From Aaosphaeria pasadenensis (taxonomy: Eukaryota; Ascomycota; Dothideomycetes; Pleosporales), in contig JAKLMB010000005.1 in the NCBI GenBank assembly GCA_022813625.1, forward strand, positions 372,001 to 436,000: a DNA stretch of 64,000 nucleotides, read 5' to 3'. Every line of letters begins with the position of its first letter. Position 1 is the stretch's first letter. A program made the position numbers and the translations under genes. Positions 1 to 11,631 of the stretch are shown here, one piece after another. The notes below the pieces were generated by a model. It was given only the letters and a program-made list of their open reading frames with translations. It was not told the origin of the DNA and ran no database searches.

Positions 1-1599
1 ACGCTGGCAACCTCGCTGGCCATGCTTCGTTGGCACACATGCCGCCAACTGGCACCTCAGATCCTCAGCCAACAATGCTCACCACGCTCACCATCACAGC
101 CTTCCGACTAGTCGACAACATGATATTCAACCTTCTTCCAGATGATGTGTGCCCATGGGTGTCCATCACAAGTCTGCCTAGATCCTCCCTAACGCTTTTC
201 ACATGTTCCACTCTGAAATCTCGCGCGATATCGATAACGTCTCCGCCGCGCCACCCTGTGACATGAAACATCCAAGGCATCCACCCACCCAACGGTCACT
301 ATGCATGCGACGGATGCCGCGTCTTCATCATATGTCTCTGACCCAGCCAACAAGCATAGTCTAGTTGTCTGTCTGCGGTTTTCGGTCTACAGCCTGCGGT
401 CTTCTACGAACCATCATCTTTGCCATAGTTGGCTCTCTGCGCTGACTAGGTCAACCCGGGTCCACAGCGCCTAGTAGATTGAAAGGACGTTGGCTACAAT
501 GTTGGTCCTTACTCCTCATAGGGCGCCCTGTACTTTTGCCATAAGCTGGCGACATAAACCAGAGCATGTTGGCTGGTCGCTTCGTTGCCCCGTCTTGGAA
601 AATCAGACGCTATCTAGACTTCTACATGATCTACCTGTGACTATGTATCGGTTCTCTATGCATATCGGTCCTCGCATAATCGGCCAATGGCATAACCGGT
701 TTTCTCTACAGCCGCCATGCTAGTTGCTAGTCCGTGTTTGTATTCTCTACATCTCGGAACATAACCGCCAACGATGCAACAACTACAGCCATCCACTACT
801 ATAGAATGTTGTTGGTGGCTCAATAAACGTACTCGACATACGTATACCCGGGGGCCATTTCCTTTACCCATGGATACCACGAGGTCATGGATAGCTTACC
901 AAGCAGGTTTCTCTGCCAAACCCAGCGAGAATCAAGCATTCTCGCCTACCTGCGCCTACATGCTCCTTCACTCGGTCGGTCTCATCATATTCCCGACTCT
1001 CACGCACCAGGCCAGACCAGCCACGCACTCGCCTCACTCCTACGCCTACATCCACATTTCAACGTTGCTCGACAAGGAATGCCATGCATTGGTCTGACCG
1101 CACGAGACGAATGTACCGGTATGTTCATCCATTCTCTTTGCATACTATACAACGAAGTAGCTTGGATAGAATACCTTGTCGCGTGGGACTTTCGGTTCGT
1201 CTGAGCGAATCACCACCCTCCTAGACAACATCATCGTTAGCTTTCACCAACTCATTGCCATCTCACGATCAATTTCCCAAGAGGGACCGTATGCGACCCG
1301 CCTGTACGGACATTCCCAAGAACTCAGATTCTCTAGACCCGTCATGCGTCCGGCTCCCGCTGTGCCTTGTAGGCGCAGGGCATGGTCGACCCAAGGACCA
1401 AGCTAGACGAAAGGAACTAAGCATGAGTGCGAATCCCTCCGCACATCATGGCCCCCACAGAAGCAGACACCATGGACGAGAGTGATCCCGTATCGCGCGT
1501 ACCTTGCACATGCCTATAGTCGAGCGTTCCAAGCAAAGCCCCTGCCCCCCGTGGGATTGAATAACGTTCAAGCCATGCCCTGATCCAGCTAACGAGGTG

Positions 1600-1651
1600 T
1601 AATCCGATCAGGTGCTCGGAGAGCGAGGGGTAATCCGACCAGGTATTCGGA
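1600..1651. repeat. Imperfect 21-bp direct repeat, two copies
   Basis: Copy one at 1600-1620 and copy two at 1631-1651 both begin TAATCCGA and end TCGGA; they differ at three positions and are offset by 31 bp. No gene overlaps them. They could be a duplicated regulatory site or chance. Confidence 0.6.
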
Positions 1652-2912
1652 CAAACTACCTGTACTCCCTTACATCTCCATCTCCGCCGCCCGTCATAGC
1701 CGCGCTCAATGCATCTCCATGCGGAAACAACAGCGACCAATTATCCAACAACAACAAGAAATCACCAATAGACTACCAATTACAGTCGTCAATGTATCAT
1801 CTCTCGGCTTACCCGGAGGACCGCCGACAAATGAAGATCGGATCGGAATCTTACTAGTCCCAATCGTTCATCGCAATCGCACCGCGCACCTGCTCGCCCT
1901 GCACAGCACGCTCTGCACCGCACCGCACTGTAGTCACATCCGCGACGAAACAAACGACCCCTCCTTTTGCATCACAATCACGATGAAACCCAATCGAGAT
2001 CTGAGGCACACTCCCCATGATGTAATCTTAGCCAAAAAAATAATTACGCCCATCGTTCACTAAACATGCCGTTCGATACTTTCGGTCTCCACCAACAAAC
2101 ACATTTCATGGATGATCCCGTCCTTCAGAATTATTATCTGACGAACTGAAAGGAGCAATAGATATCGAAATGACGGTTTGTTAGTTAGCCTCGCCGGATC
2201 GCACGGTTCATATGCTCAAGTCGAGATATTGGTAACGAAAAAACGGTTCATCTGAAGCATTGACATCCAGACAATCCGCCTCGCTTCAAATAACCGAATA
2301 GTGCTGATCGGAACCTTTTAATTGACACCACGTACAATTATCCACCGTCTAGGTTTTATCATTATGATCAATTCCAATACGCCTACCAGTCTGCCCTTAG
2401 AAATGCCTTTCCATCAAACAAACTCCCAAGACCCAAACCCAAAATCACCCATGTAATATCACATTATGAGAAACAATTAACACGCACGATATAGCCCGGG
2501 GGGCCAAATTTCCCAAAACGAAAAACGACGAAATCCCTAAAACGAACCGCACGAAAAGCGCGATTCGGCCGGGGGAACTATAGTCGCTTGCTTATAGGGT
2601 GTTTTGTATTAGAAGATTGTTATGTATGTACCACTCGTAGGGTGGACGTATGTGTCTAGTGTATGTGGAGATGTATGTATGGTGACTGTACCTAGTTACC
2701 GTTTCTTGGCTGCGCGGGAAGCCTAGTCAGTCGTGTTGTAGGTAGGTATGTATGCACGTGTATGCAATGTAATGTACATGCGAACCGTCGACGACGCGTA
2801 AGGGCGAATCGATTGACTATGCACGTTGCTCGATATTGTGTGGTTTATGTTGGAATGCGTGTGATGTAGGTACGTATGTAATGTGATAGTCTCTAACTAG
2901 TAGATGTTGGTT

Positions 2913-2940
2913 TATACGTCTATACGTCTATACGTCTATC
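2913..2940. repeat. Short tandem repeat, unit TATACGTC
   Basis: Three full 8-bp copies plus a partial fourth, in noncoding sequence. Confidence 0.8.
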
Positions 2941-4100
2941 ATCTCCACCAACGCTAGCTAACCCTTGAAACGAACGAAAACAGGGTATCAAAAAACGCTT
3001 TTGACTAGAGAAACCCAATGATAAGCAGAAAGGAAATATCGGTGTATAATAGTGAATGCGATAATATTTGAGGACGAGGGTGTAATGTAATGTATAAGCC
3101 CGGAGTTCCTGTATCTCCGGTTTCTCGGTCGAAACAATGCTGGTTTATGGTCCGCGGTAATTACTGTACAGTGTATGGTATGTCTATGATTGTGTAAGAA
3201 AACAGAGGAAGAACGCCGGAGACTAGAACCAAAGCTCGGATATCGGATGGGTTGATGGTGGAACAAAATTGTACATCTTTGCGAGACCAGTTGAACGAAA
3301 AGAGAGATCGATGCAGTGGGTGTTTTCCCCCGCAGAAAAAGCAAAAAAGAAACCAGGTAAGGAAAGAGATGGACAGGTAGATAGACAGATAGACGAAAGG
3401 TAAAATCTCCCCAGGGCTGAACAAATATCGGCTAGATGGTTAGTACTGCGTCTGTCCTGTTGTTGGAACGTTGCGGTCCTTGGTTGGGGGTGTGGGTGTG
3501 TTCGCGCACTAAGCACTTCAGCCATGCGGCATGCCAATGCCAGCCATGACCGCCCATGCGCTAAGGGGAAAGTTCCCAGTGCCTCGATCGCGCATTGGCC
3601 CCGATGCTCCGCAAAGCAGCCTTACCGCAGGCAGATCCTGAACGGGAGGAACTACAGACGAGAAAAGGTGTTCGACTAATATCGCTGTTTTTCTTGACTT
3701 GAGATAAACGAGGAAATAGAGAATTGGATGATGATGCGTGTCCACGTCCGGAAAATCAGCCTGTGGAGAATGCTGGCACTAAGAAATGGTCCGGGGAGAC
3801 AGGTGGGAAACTTTGAGTAATCCAGACAGGTGGCAATTTGGGCATATCCAAACAGGCGAATAAGATAGTACATGAAAGAAAATTCTTGAAAGGTAATAAA
3901 ACAGAATCTTGTTGTTGCGCCACCGCTTTTGATGCAGGTTTGTGTGTGTGAGAGAGAAATTCTAAATCCCGGCCCAGAGTTAACTCCATAAAACAATATC
4001 ACGCCGTCTTCCTTTTCCGTATTCGTCCCGATTTCGTGCGTCTGACGGGTTCAGTGTTGAATTTATACCCGGAACAACTGACACAAAATTAATGGGACGC

Positions 4101-4896
4101 TTACGATGAGTAGCCAGTCAGGCTCCGGCCAAGCGGGTTGGCCGAGCGCTCTCCAGGTTTCCGCTTGGGGATATCGATGTGGTGGAAGTTGCGGAGGTGC
4201 TCGACGAGATGGTCGCGGCGCGTGAATCCTTTGTCACCGATGCGAGTGCACCCTTTGACCTCACATGGATATTCTGGGGTCGTATTCTTGTTGTGGACGG
4301 TGGACTGATGGCGCTGGAGATCGGCTAGCCGAGTGAAGTTTGCTGTGCTTGTGCAATTTGGCACTGTGCATGGGAAGGTCCTACACAGTAGTTGTGTTAG
4401 TCACTGTTTGATCAACGGTACCCTCACGTAGTCGTCCGCTCGCTCTTTGGACGGAAGAGAGGAAAATGCGTGTTCAAGTTGCGTACCTAGGTTGCGAGGC
4501 GCTCCGGCTCCTACTCCTTCGGTCAGCCTTCATTGATCTTCTTCGTCGAAGCATTTCATCGTCCTCAGGGGGTGCTAACTTGTGTGGTTCTGGTAGTGAG
4601 ACCATGGGGTCTTCGTGTGGATAGTAGCCTCCTTGCGTAGTCACCGGATACTGAGAAGTGGTGTACACTGGTTGAGGAAAGTAATCCGGGATAACATGAT
4701 ATGGCTGCTGTGGGTAACATTGGTATTGTTGATAGTAGGCGTGGATTTGTGACTCTGTATATTGAGGAATGGGCGCGCTGTAGCCAGTGGTGTACTGGTC
4801 AGCGCCACCAGGATACTATCCCGCCACTGTTAGGGAATGTTCACTTTATGTATTGGATATGATGGAGACAAGGCAACATACTTGTGAGTAGGACAT
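4101..4896 (-). CDS. Small C2H2 zinc-finger protein
   Basis: Spliced model with exons 4882-4896, 4487-4815 and 4101-4380 (minus strand), 207 aa. The N-terminal half is Tyr/Gln/Pro-rich (about residues 5-60), followed by a basic Arg/Ser stretch (about 90-112) ending in RRSRSRSASQPR. The C-terminal exon encodes two C2H2 fingers of the Cys-x4-Cys form: FPCTVPNC with histidines in RHQSTVH, then YPCEVKGC with histidines in EHLRNFHH. The second intron splits an Arg codon and restores the first finger exactly, which supports the model. The first coding exon is only 15 nt (MSYSQ), so the start is the weakest part. Probably a nuclear DNA-binding regulator; targets unknown. It sits alone in about 8 kb of gene-poor sequence, as developmental regulators often do in fungi, but that is only suggestive. 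Confidence 0.75.
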
Positions 4897-6617
4897 TGTG
4901 AAGGATGAACCGGTGAGAAGACGAAGAGGAAGGGCGTAGGACTTGAGTGGGGTTGAGCAGGAGGGCGACTGCCGAGGGCGTTATAATATCGATGGCGATC
5001 AGTCAGAGCGGGCACGATGGTGATAAGTAAATCAGGTTGATTGATCTAAAAGATCTTTTGGTGATACTGGACTCGATGTGACTGGAATGGATTGCACTGG
5101 ATGTTGGTGATGATTCCTTGAAGTTCAACTTTCCCGGTATATATATTAGCATGCAAAGAGGTTCCAATGTCACTGCCACCCTCCTATGATTGATCTTGAA
5201 ACATAAGACAGTGCTTTTGAGTCGAACTTACCATAGGTTACGCCCACGAAAGGGTACAGGGATATGGTGCCTGTGAGCCACACACGGAGAATAGGTTGCC
5301 ACCGCAGTAGCGTGGCCCGGCACCTGTACGGCTGAGTTACTCCTCCCCGGATGGACAGATTAGAAGTAAAGCAGTTTACTGTGCCTTTGCAATGTGTTGG
5401 AGGATCACATTCTGTTCGGTTGAGGCAGTGTTGGAGTAACTTGTTTATAACAGTTCGCTAGCACATAGGGCTGCAGGGCTGTCTGACTCGGGCGAAAAGT
5501 TTGGGGATAAATCACCAAAATGGGCGAGTATTGTCGATAAATTATAATGAAGCTCATTCGATGCAAGGTCCCTTTCTCCATAACACAACATATGATATTC
5601 CCGGATATCATGTAATTTGGTGTTCTTGAATCCCGGTCACATTGAGAGTTGACCTCGGGCGTATGATATGCGTCATACGGCAAGGTATTCTAGAATGCGT
5701 CTCAAAAACGGGGGCACGCATCTGCTTGCTTGCGGGCCGTTGCGCAACAACAGTATTTAGAATGTATTGCGAACGATGGAAACTGTTTACGAGAAAGCTG
5801 GTGGACATATACTGCGTACACCGCGTTCTCGGGGCGTTGTGCTGCATGCTTTGAATTTGTCATTTTGCATAGGGGGAACACATTCGATGGTACGCAAGAC
5901 TATGCACAGTACTGCTGCAATATGATAACGCGAGATCGAACAGGTTCTCACCGTCTCGAACTGGCTGTATCGGCCCCATCTCTTGTTCAATGAGATGCTA
6001 AGTTGGGACGGAAGCCTGGCGGGCGTTCTGCTGGCCTTGGTAATGCATGCTCTATATGTCTGCTTGTCAATTGCTAGAGGTCAAGCCCCTCGCCTCATCC
6101 CGCAGAGCTAAACCTCAATGACGGTAACATTATGATATGCGTGCAGAGCGCTGCAGGTTCCGTCCAGGGCAGGCAGAGCAGCAGCGGTGAGACGACCCGA
6201 CTTGGATCTGGATGAGGGTTTCAAGTTTAGCGAAGATTGCAAGTTTGACAGCAAGAGGCCGACTGGGACAGGGACTGAGAAATGTGCTTTCCAGTCCTGG
6301 ACAAGTGTTGACGGGAGAAGGGGAGGTCACGGGCGTTTCTAACGGGGCGTTTGATGACATTCAGCCTAGGGAAGCTAGTGGACGCTCTGCCATGCTGGAA
6401 AGCTAATCTTATCTTGGATTCTGACGTCGACCGTTCAACGATGTTGTAAGCATGCGTGCACAAGGAGAGCGAGAGTGAGGTTCTTGCGGATAGGAGTTGG
6501 GATAGTTTGATGGTGGGGAAGAATGAGAGTCATGGCAAATCGCGCGAGTGATTAGGGTGAATGGCCATGTGGAGATCAAGTCATGTGGTTCAGCGATCGG
6601 TCGGCCAGGGTTGAAAA

Positions 6618-6643
6618 GGTGGTGGTGGTGGTGGTGGTGGTGG
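6618..6643. repeat. GGT trinucleotide microsatellite
   Basis: About 8.7 uninterrupted GGT units on the plus strand, outside any gene. The G-rich strand could form a quadruplex. Confidence 0.9.
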
Positions 6644-6819
6644 CTGTCGAGGGGGCCGGAAGTATACCGTGTTGTAGGTATCCAACCGTCTGGCCAATAG
6701 CAAGGTACATGATGCTATGCTCTGTTATGTTATGCTCATGCTAGCTAGTACATGCTAGGTATGCAGAAAGTAGGAAAACGAGCTAATTAGCTGAGAATCT
6801 GAGACTGTATGAGTCTGTA

Positions 6820-6847
6820 AGAGAGAGAGACAAGGGGGGGGGGGGGG
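6820..6847. repeat. GA run followed by 14-G homopolymer
   Basis: A short GA repeat (about 6820-6830) is followed by a homopolymer of 14 G (6834-6847). Homopolymer length may be a sequencing estimate. Confidence 0.85.
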
Positions 6848-8082
6848 CATTATTGGGAGAGAGTTGAACGAGAAACGATGTTACAGGTCAAGAATCAGCC
6901 TGGCCTTGTCGGATCATCCTGTTGGAGTTTTGCAAGGGGATATTGAGTGAGTATACCTACAACAAGTAACAGAGTAAAAAGTGGAGTAATTATGCGGTGA
7001 TTAGATCGAAGAGGTAGGTGGACAACGAGTAGAGACCTTGAGGCTTGAACGAGTACGGAGTAACTAATTAGTTGGTTAAGGATGATGGGATGCATGGGGG
7101 GAGGGGAGGAGATCAGATCAGGAACAAGGGGAGGGAGAGAATTAGGGAGAAGAGAAGGCCAGAGTACCTAGAGAGAGAGAACGGCGAATGGCAGAGAAGG
7201 AGGAACCGGAGGGAAAGTTAAGCCGTGCCAAGCTAATATCATGTCCACATTGCCAGTGCCCACCACCAACAACAACCCACAACCATACACAACAACCGTT
7301 GAGACGAACGAGTAATCACGAGACAACGCAGCAGCATATCACATTTCTGGACATGACCCTATTTACTTACCTTACCTCATTCAACCTACTTTATTGCTTT
7401 ATTACTGCGCTCTTTTGTGGGTTATGGCCCCCAAAGCCCATTTGCATATGGGCGGTACCACTCTCTTTTTTACCTTTCCTCGATTGCCTCTAGTCAGACG
7501 AGCTCTCTTTAATTGCGGGCGAACAGCCACAGCGGGTATGGGGCCAGCCAGATCGTAGGACTGTCCGACTGACGTTGGTATCGTGGCCCAACACCTACTG
7601 CATCCTTCTCGGGCGTGTGATGACATTGGACATCTACACTTTACAACTCACTAAACTCACTCACTCACAACTGACCTACATCGTGACAATGTGACTACTG
7701 TTCCTCACCGCACATACCACTAACATCAATATCGCGATCCACCCTCCATGACACATGGCAGAGCGCTATACACATTAAGCAAAGCGCAGAACAGCGCGAC
7801 GGCATTCAATGAGGGGACAAAGTGGGATTCTGCATGTGGGCGTGCCCTATACACCACGATGAGGTCATACGCCAATCCCATCCAAGATGCTCCATCACCC
7901 TGCGAGCGACCCCACCTATTCGATGGCTACTTAGATATCATCATCGGTATGTAGACTACAGAACCAATACAAAGACAGACGGACAGACAGTACAGACGGT
8001 ACAGACAGATGGGCCATTCCATCCTTCCGTTCTAGCAGCCCGCCCTTTGGTCGCTAAAACAGTCGAGGCGGATACGCCTCCT

Positions 8083-10185
8083 TTACAGCTCATCTTCGAG
8101 GAACTTGTACGCAAAGCGGAAGTCTTGTTTCCGTCGGTTCATCCTGCACATATTAGGTCAGCGAGATCTGTCCATGGTGCCGGTGTGGCTGTTCGCAAGT
8201 CCCGTTCCGAGATCCACAGGGTCCCGGGCGGTGCTGTCAGTCAGTCTGCGAGGGTGGGATCTAAGTGCTTACCACGTGCTTTCATAATCGAAAAATCGAT
8301 ATGTTCCTTGTTCGTAGTCCTCCGTGATGGCTTTGGGCTCCTCGTGTCGCTGAAACCATGTCTGATATTGCTTGTGAAACCTCCAACTTTGGCTCTTCAG
8401 CGCCTTCGCTGCCAGATATTGCTGGTAGGTGCCCTGTCGGTAGTAGAATGCATAGAACAGAGCATCAGTCTCAATGCGCTGATACAATCGCGGATCGTCG
8501 AAGATCGCAAGAGGCTCTTGAGGGTAGTGTGGTGGTGTGTATGGGTACGGATGTTCTGGCCTGTAATGGCGAGGTGCCTCGGTGTCAGTTGTGTCTGGAG
8601 CGGTCGTCATCGACGCGGCCAGGATTCGCTCATCCGGAGGTTTCGTCGACGAAGCAGTGATGTCGTTCTTCGTTGCTTCGAACGAATCAAGCAGGTCCTG
8701 TAAGCTTGAAGGGAGGTGATACACTGAATCTTCATCCTCATCATCCGCATGAGACTCTCCATTAGTCAGAGGCGGCGTAGCTGATGTCGATTCCTCCTCC
8801 TCCGCTCGGTCCAGTGTTTGCGATTTCCGAGTGGCCTGGGCCGCATCATCGGCGGCAGTAGGTGGTTCCTTCGCAACCGTTGGTGGGGTTGCCGGAATGC
8901 TTACAGACGGGACGGGCGATTTTCCAAGGTGAGACTGTGATAGATTGTCAATACCCGTGACCTGTGTTCGCAGAGCTGGCTGTGAATGTGTAATAGCAGG
9001 GGAATTCGTCGCGCTCGTCCGTGCACCTGACAGGCCCAACGTTGTCTGTGCCAAGGTCGCTCCCGGTGGTGGTGGCAGAGGTGCAATGCCCACTCCATTC
9101 CTGTCGCTCGCAGCAGCGGCCGCCGCCGCCGAGGCATATTTGAGCGGCTCTCCTGGGGTTCGAGTCGGTAGCGGCGCGGGTTTCATGCTGTTACCAGACG
9201 CATTCGCAGCTCCCGGTAACGGTGTATGCAGTGTCGCAAGTGCTGGTAGAGGTGACTTCATCTGCGTGGATGGTCGTCGTGCACCCGATGATGTTGTTTC
9301 TGCCGTCTTCGCCTTCACTGGTCCCATACTACTGCTTCTACCGTCCGGTTCCGTCAGATCGTCCTGTATCGACTGAGTGTCTTGCGAGGAGACTCGATCT
9401 GCCTCGGCTCCCAGTCCGAAGATGGCTTCCTCCTCCTGCAAGGCAAAGTCGTCATACACGGTGTCATCCTCCATAAACTCTGGATCTTGGTTGCTGTTGA
9501 CGTAGTACTCGATGCTGTCTTGTACCTCCTTCACCTGATCCACTTCCACATTGCCGTTTTCCAGGGCTCTTTGCAGAAGTTCCAGTTTATTTTGATGCCA
9601 TTTGTGCCGCTCCACCGTATCTTCCAGTTCTGATATCCGCTCGGCCCTAGAATTGTCCCCCTTCTTGCTCTTCTTCACGCCGACCTGTAATGTCTCCACC
9701 TCGGCCTCGATCGTTTCCACCTGTCGCTCCAGCTCTTCGTTCATATTTGACAGGAAGTCGACCATGTCCACTTTCTCCTTCTCCCGGGGATCCATCTTTG
9801 AGGCCAATTGAAGGCCTTCTTTCGAATATGCCTTGGTCTTCATTTCCTTCTCAACGGCCTTGAAACGCTCCATTTGCTATGTCATCGATCAGCGAATGCT
9901 CACGTGAGGGGTAAGAACGGTCAATCGCACTGTTTCAATCAGTTTCCGCTTGTCCAGCAGCGGCTTCTTGTCCTTGATCTCGCTCATGGTCGCCCATGTC
10001 TTGATCTGGTCTCGCGACCGCTGCAGCTTCTTGATCTCCTTCTTGAGTGAATCCTCGAGCTTCTCCTTCTGAGATGGATTGCTCGTTTGTTGAATCTTAT
10101 CATGTATGTTTTCGAAGACGGCGACGCCTTCGTCCACCTTCTTAAAGCACTTATCAATCTCCTGCTGGAGCTTTCGTGCTGCCAT
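8083..10185 (-). CDS. NOT3: CCR4-NOT complex subunit NOT3/NOT5
   Basis: Structural subunit of the CCR4-NOT complex, which removes poly(A) tails and controls mRNA decay and translation. Exons are 9931-10185, 8273-9876 and 8083-8143, giving 639 aa. Residues 1 to about 230 form the conserved N-terminal NOT3 helical coiled-coil domain (it opens MAARKLQQEID and continues through the KLIETQMERFK junction made by the first splice). Residues of about 240-500 are a low-complexity Ser/Thr/Pro/Ala linker with an alanine run. The NOT-box domain follows, with DALFYAFYYRQGTYQQYLAAK and the ending FAYKFLEDEL restored by the second splice (129-nt intron). The first intron (54 nt) starts GTGCGA, an unusual donor, but it rebuilds the conserved sequence exactly. 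I chose the ATG before AARKLQ over an upstream in-frame ATG because the family starts there. The deacylase gene diverges from it across 570 bp. Confidence 0.95.
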
Positions 10186-10755
10186 TGTGTGAGCGGGGCC
10201 TCGCGGCAAGTGTGGCTCGGCGGGTGAGGGGACGGTATCGAAAGATTCGTTGTCGGGTCAACAGACTCGTGAAGTGAAGGCGCGCGATGTTTGCTCCGAT
10301 GTAGATGTTGCGGATTGGCTTTTGTCGTGGGTGCACGAACACGGAGGTCAAGTGTGATGCGCTGCACTGATCGCGCGATTTCGGTTTAGCGGCGTCGATC
10401 ATGCCAAGACCTGTTACTTTCGATGGCCCGTCAAACGTGTGGTGGACGCACCCCGCGTCACGCTCGCCTGTAATTCCATGTCGCAAGAGTGATACCATCG
10501 TAGTGGAAACACCATCACTCAACAGTCTTCTTCCTAGGAGCTACTTACCGCAACAGAACTATATTCACAGCAGAAATGTCTACGTGCGCATATGGACAAT
10601 AACGCCTCAGATTACCTCGACTACAATAAACACCGCATCTCCATCTCGCCGCCCCACCTAGCCTCTATCTTCGCGATATCACGAATTGCAAATCTACAGT
10701 CTCGATAGCAGCGTGTAGCCACCCGCTACCGTTGCGCCATATATCTATATCAAGC
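10186..10755. promoter_or_regulatory. Divergent promoter region between NOT3 and the tRNA deacylase
   Basis: 570 bp separate the two divergent start codons. There is no convincing ORF or TATA box, consistent with TATA-less housekeeping promoters, though individual sites cannot be assigned by eye. Confidence 0.6.
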
Positions 10756-11631
10756 ATGAGAGGTTCGCGCAAGCTCAAAGCTTTACATATGCGCTCGACA
10801 ACTGACCAATCTACCAGCTGTTATGCAACGCGTAAAGTCTGCGTCGGTCACCGTTGATGGCGAACTGATCTCTCAGATTGGGAAGGGCCTACTGGTTCTG
10901 GCCGCAGTTGCAAAAGATGATACCATGAAAGATGTTGAATCAATGGCAGGCCAAATATTGAAGGCTAAGCTCTGGGACGACGAAACTAAGGATCCCCCAG
11001 GAAAGGTCAGTGACAGGCCCCTGCCTTGTGTTACAGCGCGCTGACATATGAAAGTGGAAGAAAGGTGTCGCCGACATAGGGGGAGAGGTTTTGTGCGGTA
11101 TTTGCCTACATCTCCAGACATGAGATAAACATGCGCTGATACCAGGATAGTGTCTCAATTCACTCTGCTCGCCTCAGTAAAGAAGAACAAGCCCAGCTTC
11201 CATAAGTCTGCAAGCGGAAATCCAGCCAGGGAACTCTACCAAGCTTTCTTCAAGAAGGTACAAGAACTATACGAGCCTTCTAAGGTCAAAGATGGAGTGT
11301 TTGCCGCCATGATGGACGTGGCATTGGTAAACGATGGGCCGGTAGGTATAGACTATACTTGTCTGGACGGAGAGGTATATCCAACCTCATTATTCCTTCA
11401 TGGCGCTTTCATTTTCTTCTCTGGGTGGTAACTTGAAGCTGACAATCAGGGCAGGTCACCATCCAGATTGATACGGATCCACCTAAGATGGAGGATCCCA
11501 CTTCCCTTGGCCCCGGATTGGGAAGTCCCAGTGACGGCACTGCATCTACCACCGTAGATGTGAATGATCTAGTCAACAACATGCAGAGGATCACGAAAGA
11601 ATTCCAGATACCCGTCGAGTTGCTAGAATGA
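10756..11631 (+). CDS. DTD1: D-aminoacyl-tRNA deacylase (DTD)
   Basis: Hydrolyses D-amino acids wrongly attached to tRNA, a cytosolic proofreading step. Exons are 10756-10762, 10818-11005, 11055-11097, 11151-11341 and 11455-11631, giving 201 aa. The first coding exon is only 7 nt; joined to exon 2 it yields MRAVMQRVKSASV, matching the family N terminus, whereas the ATG at 10823 alone would lose the first four residues. The two active-site signatures are present: SQFTLLA (about residues 81-87, rebuilt across an intron) and the Gly-cisPro element in NDGPVT (about 140-145). The C-terminal part (about 150-175) has a Ser/Thr/Pro-rich insertion before the last helix. All five exons keep frame. It diverges from NOT3. 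Confidence 0.93.

Larger units (their letters stand above)
1..4100. other. Gene-poor region, no supported gene
   Basis: About 4.1 kb with only short overlapping open frames on both strands; none shows a recognisable domain, a convincing splice pattern or a signal peptide. It holds a 21-bp imperfect direct repeat (1600-1620 and 1631-1651), a short 8-bp tandem repeat near 2913-2940, and a stretch rich in GTAT-type tetramers at about 2610-2890. The part next to 4100 should include the 3' untranslated region of the zinc-finger gene. A noncoding RNA or a promoter for a gene left of the window is possible but not shown. Confidence 0.5.
4897..8082. other. Long intergenic region upstream of the C2H2 gene
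   Basis: 3.2 kb between the start of the C2H2 gene and the 3' end of NOT3. Open frames here are short and unrecognised. It contains a GGT microsatellite (6618-6643), a GA run followed by a 14-G run (6820-6847), and AG-rich sequence around 7090-7200. On the minus strand this is the promoter side of the zinc-finger gene; the 3' untranslated region of NOT3 lies at the right end. Confidence 0.5.

Noticed and set aside
774..1204. Overlapping plus-strand open frames of about 105 codons
   Set aside because: No recognisable sequence, mutually overlapping frames with no preferred one, and no splice partners.
1417..1740. 107-codon minus-strand open frame
   Set aside because: Composition rich in Trp, Arg and Cys in the manner of out-of-frame translation; no homology recognised.
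7822..8703. 293-codon plus-strand open frame
   Set aside because: It overlaps the 3' half of NOT3 on the other strand and has no motif; it is a shadow of that gene.
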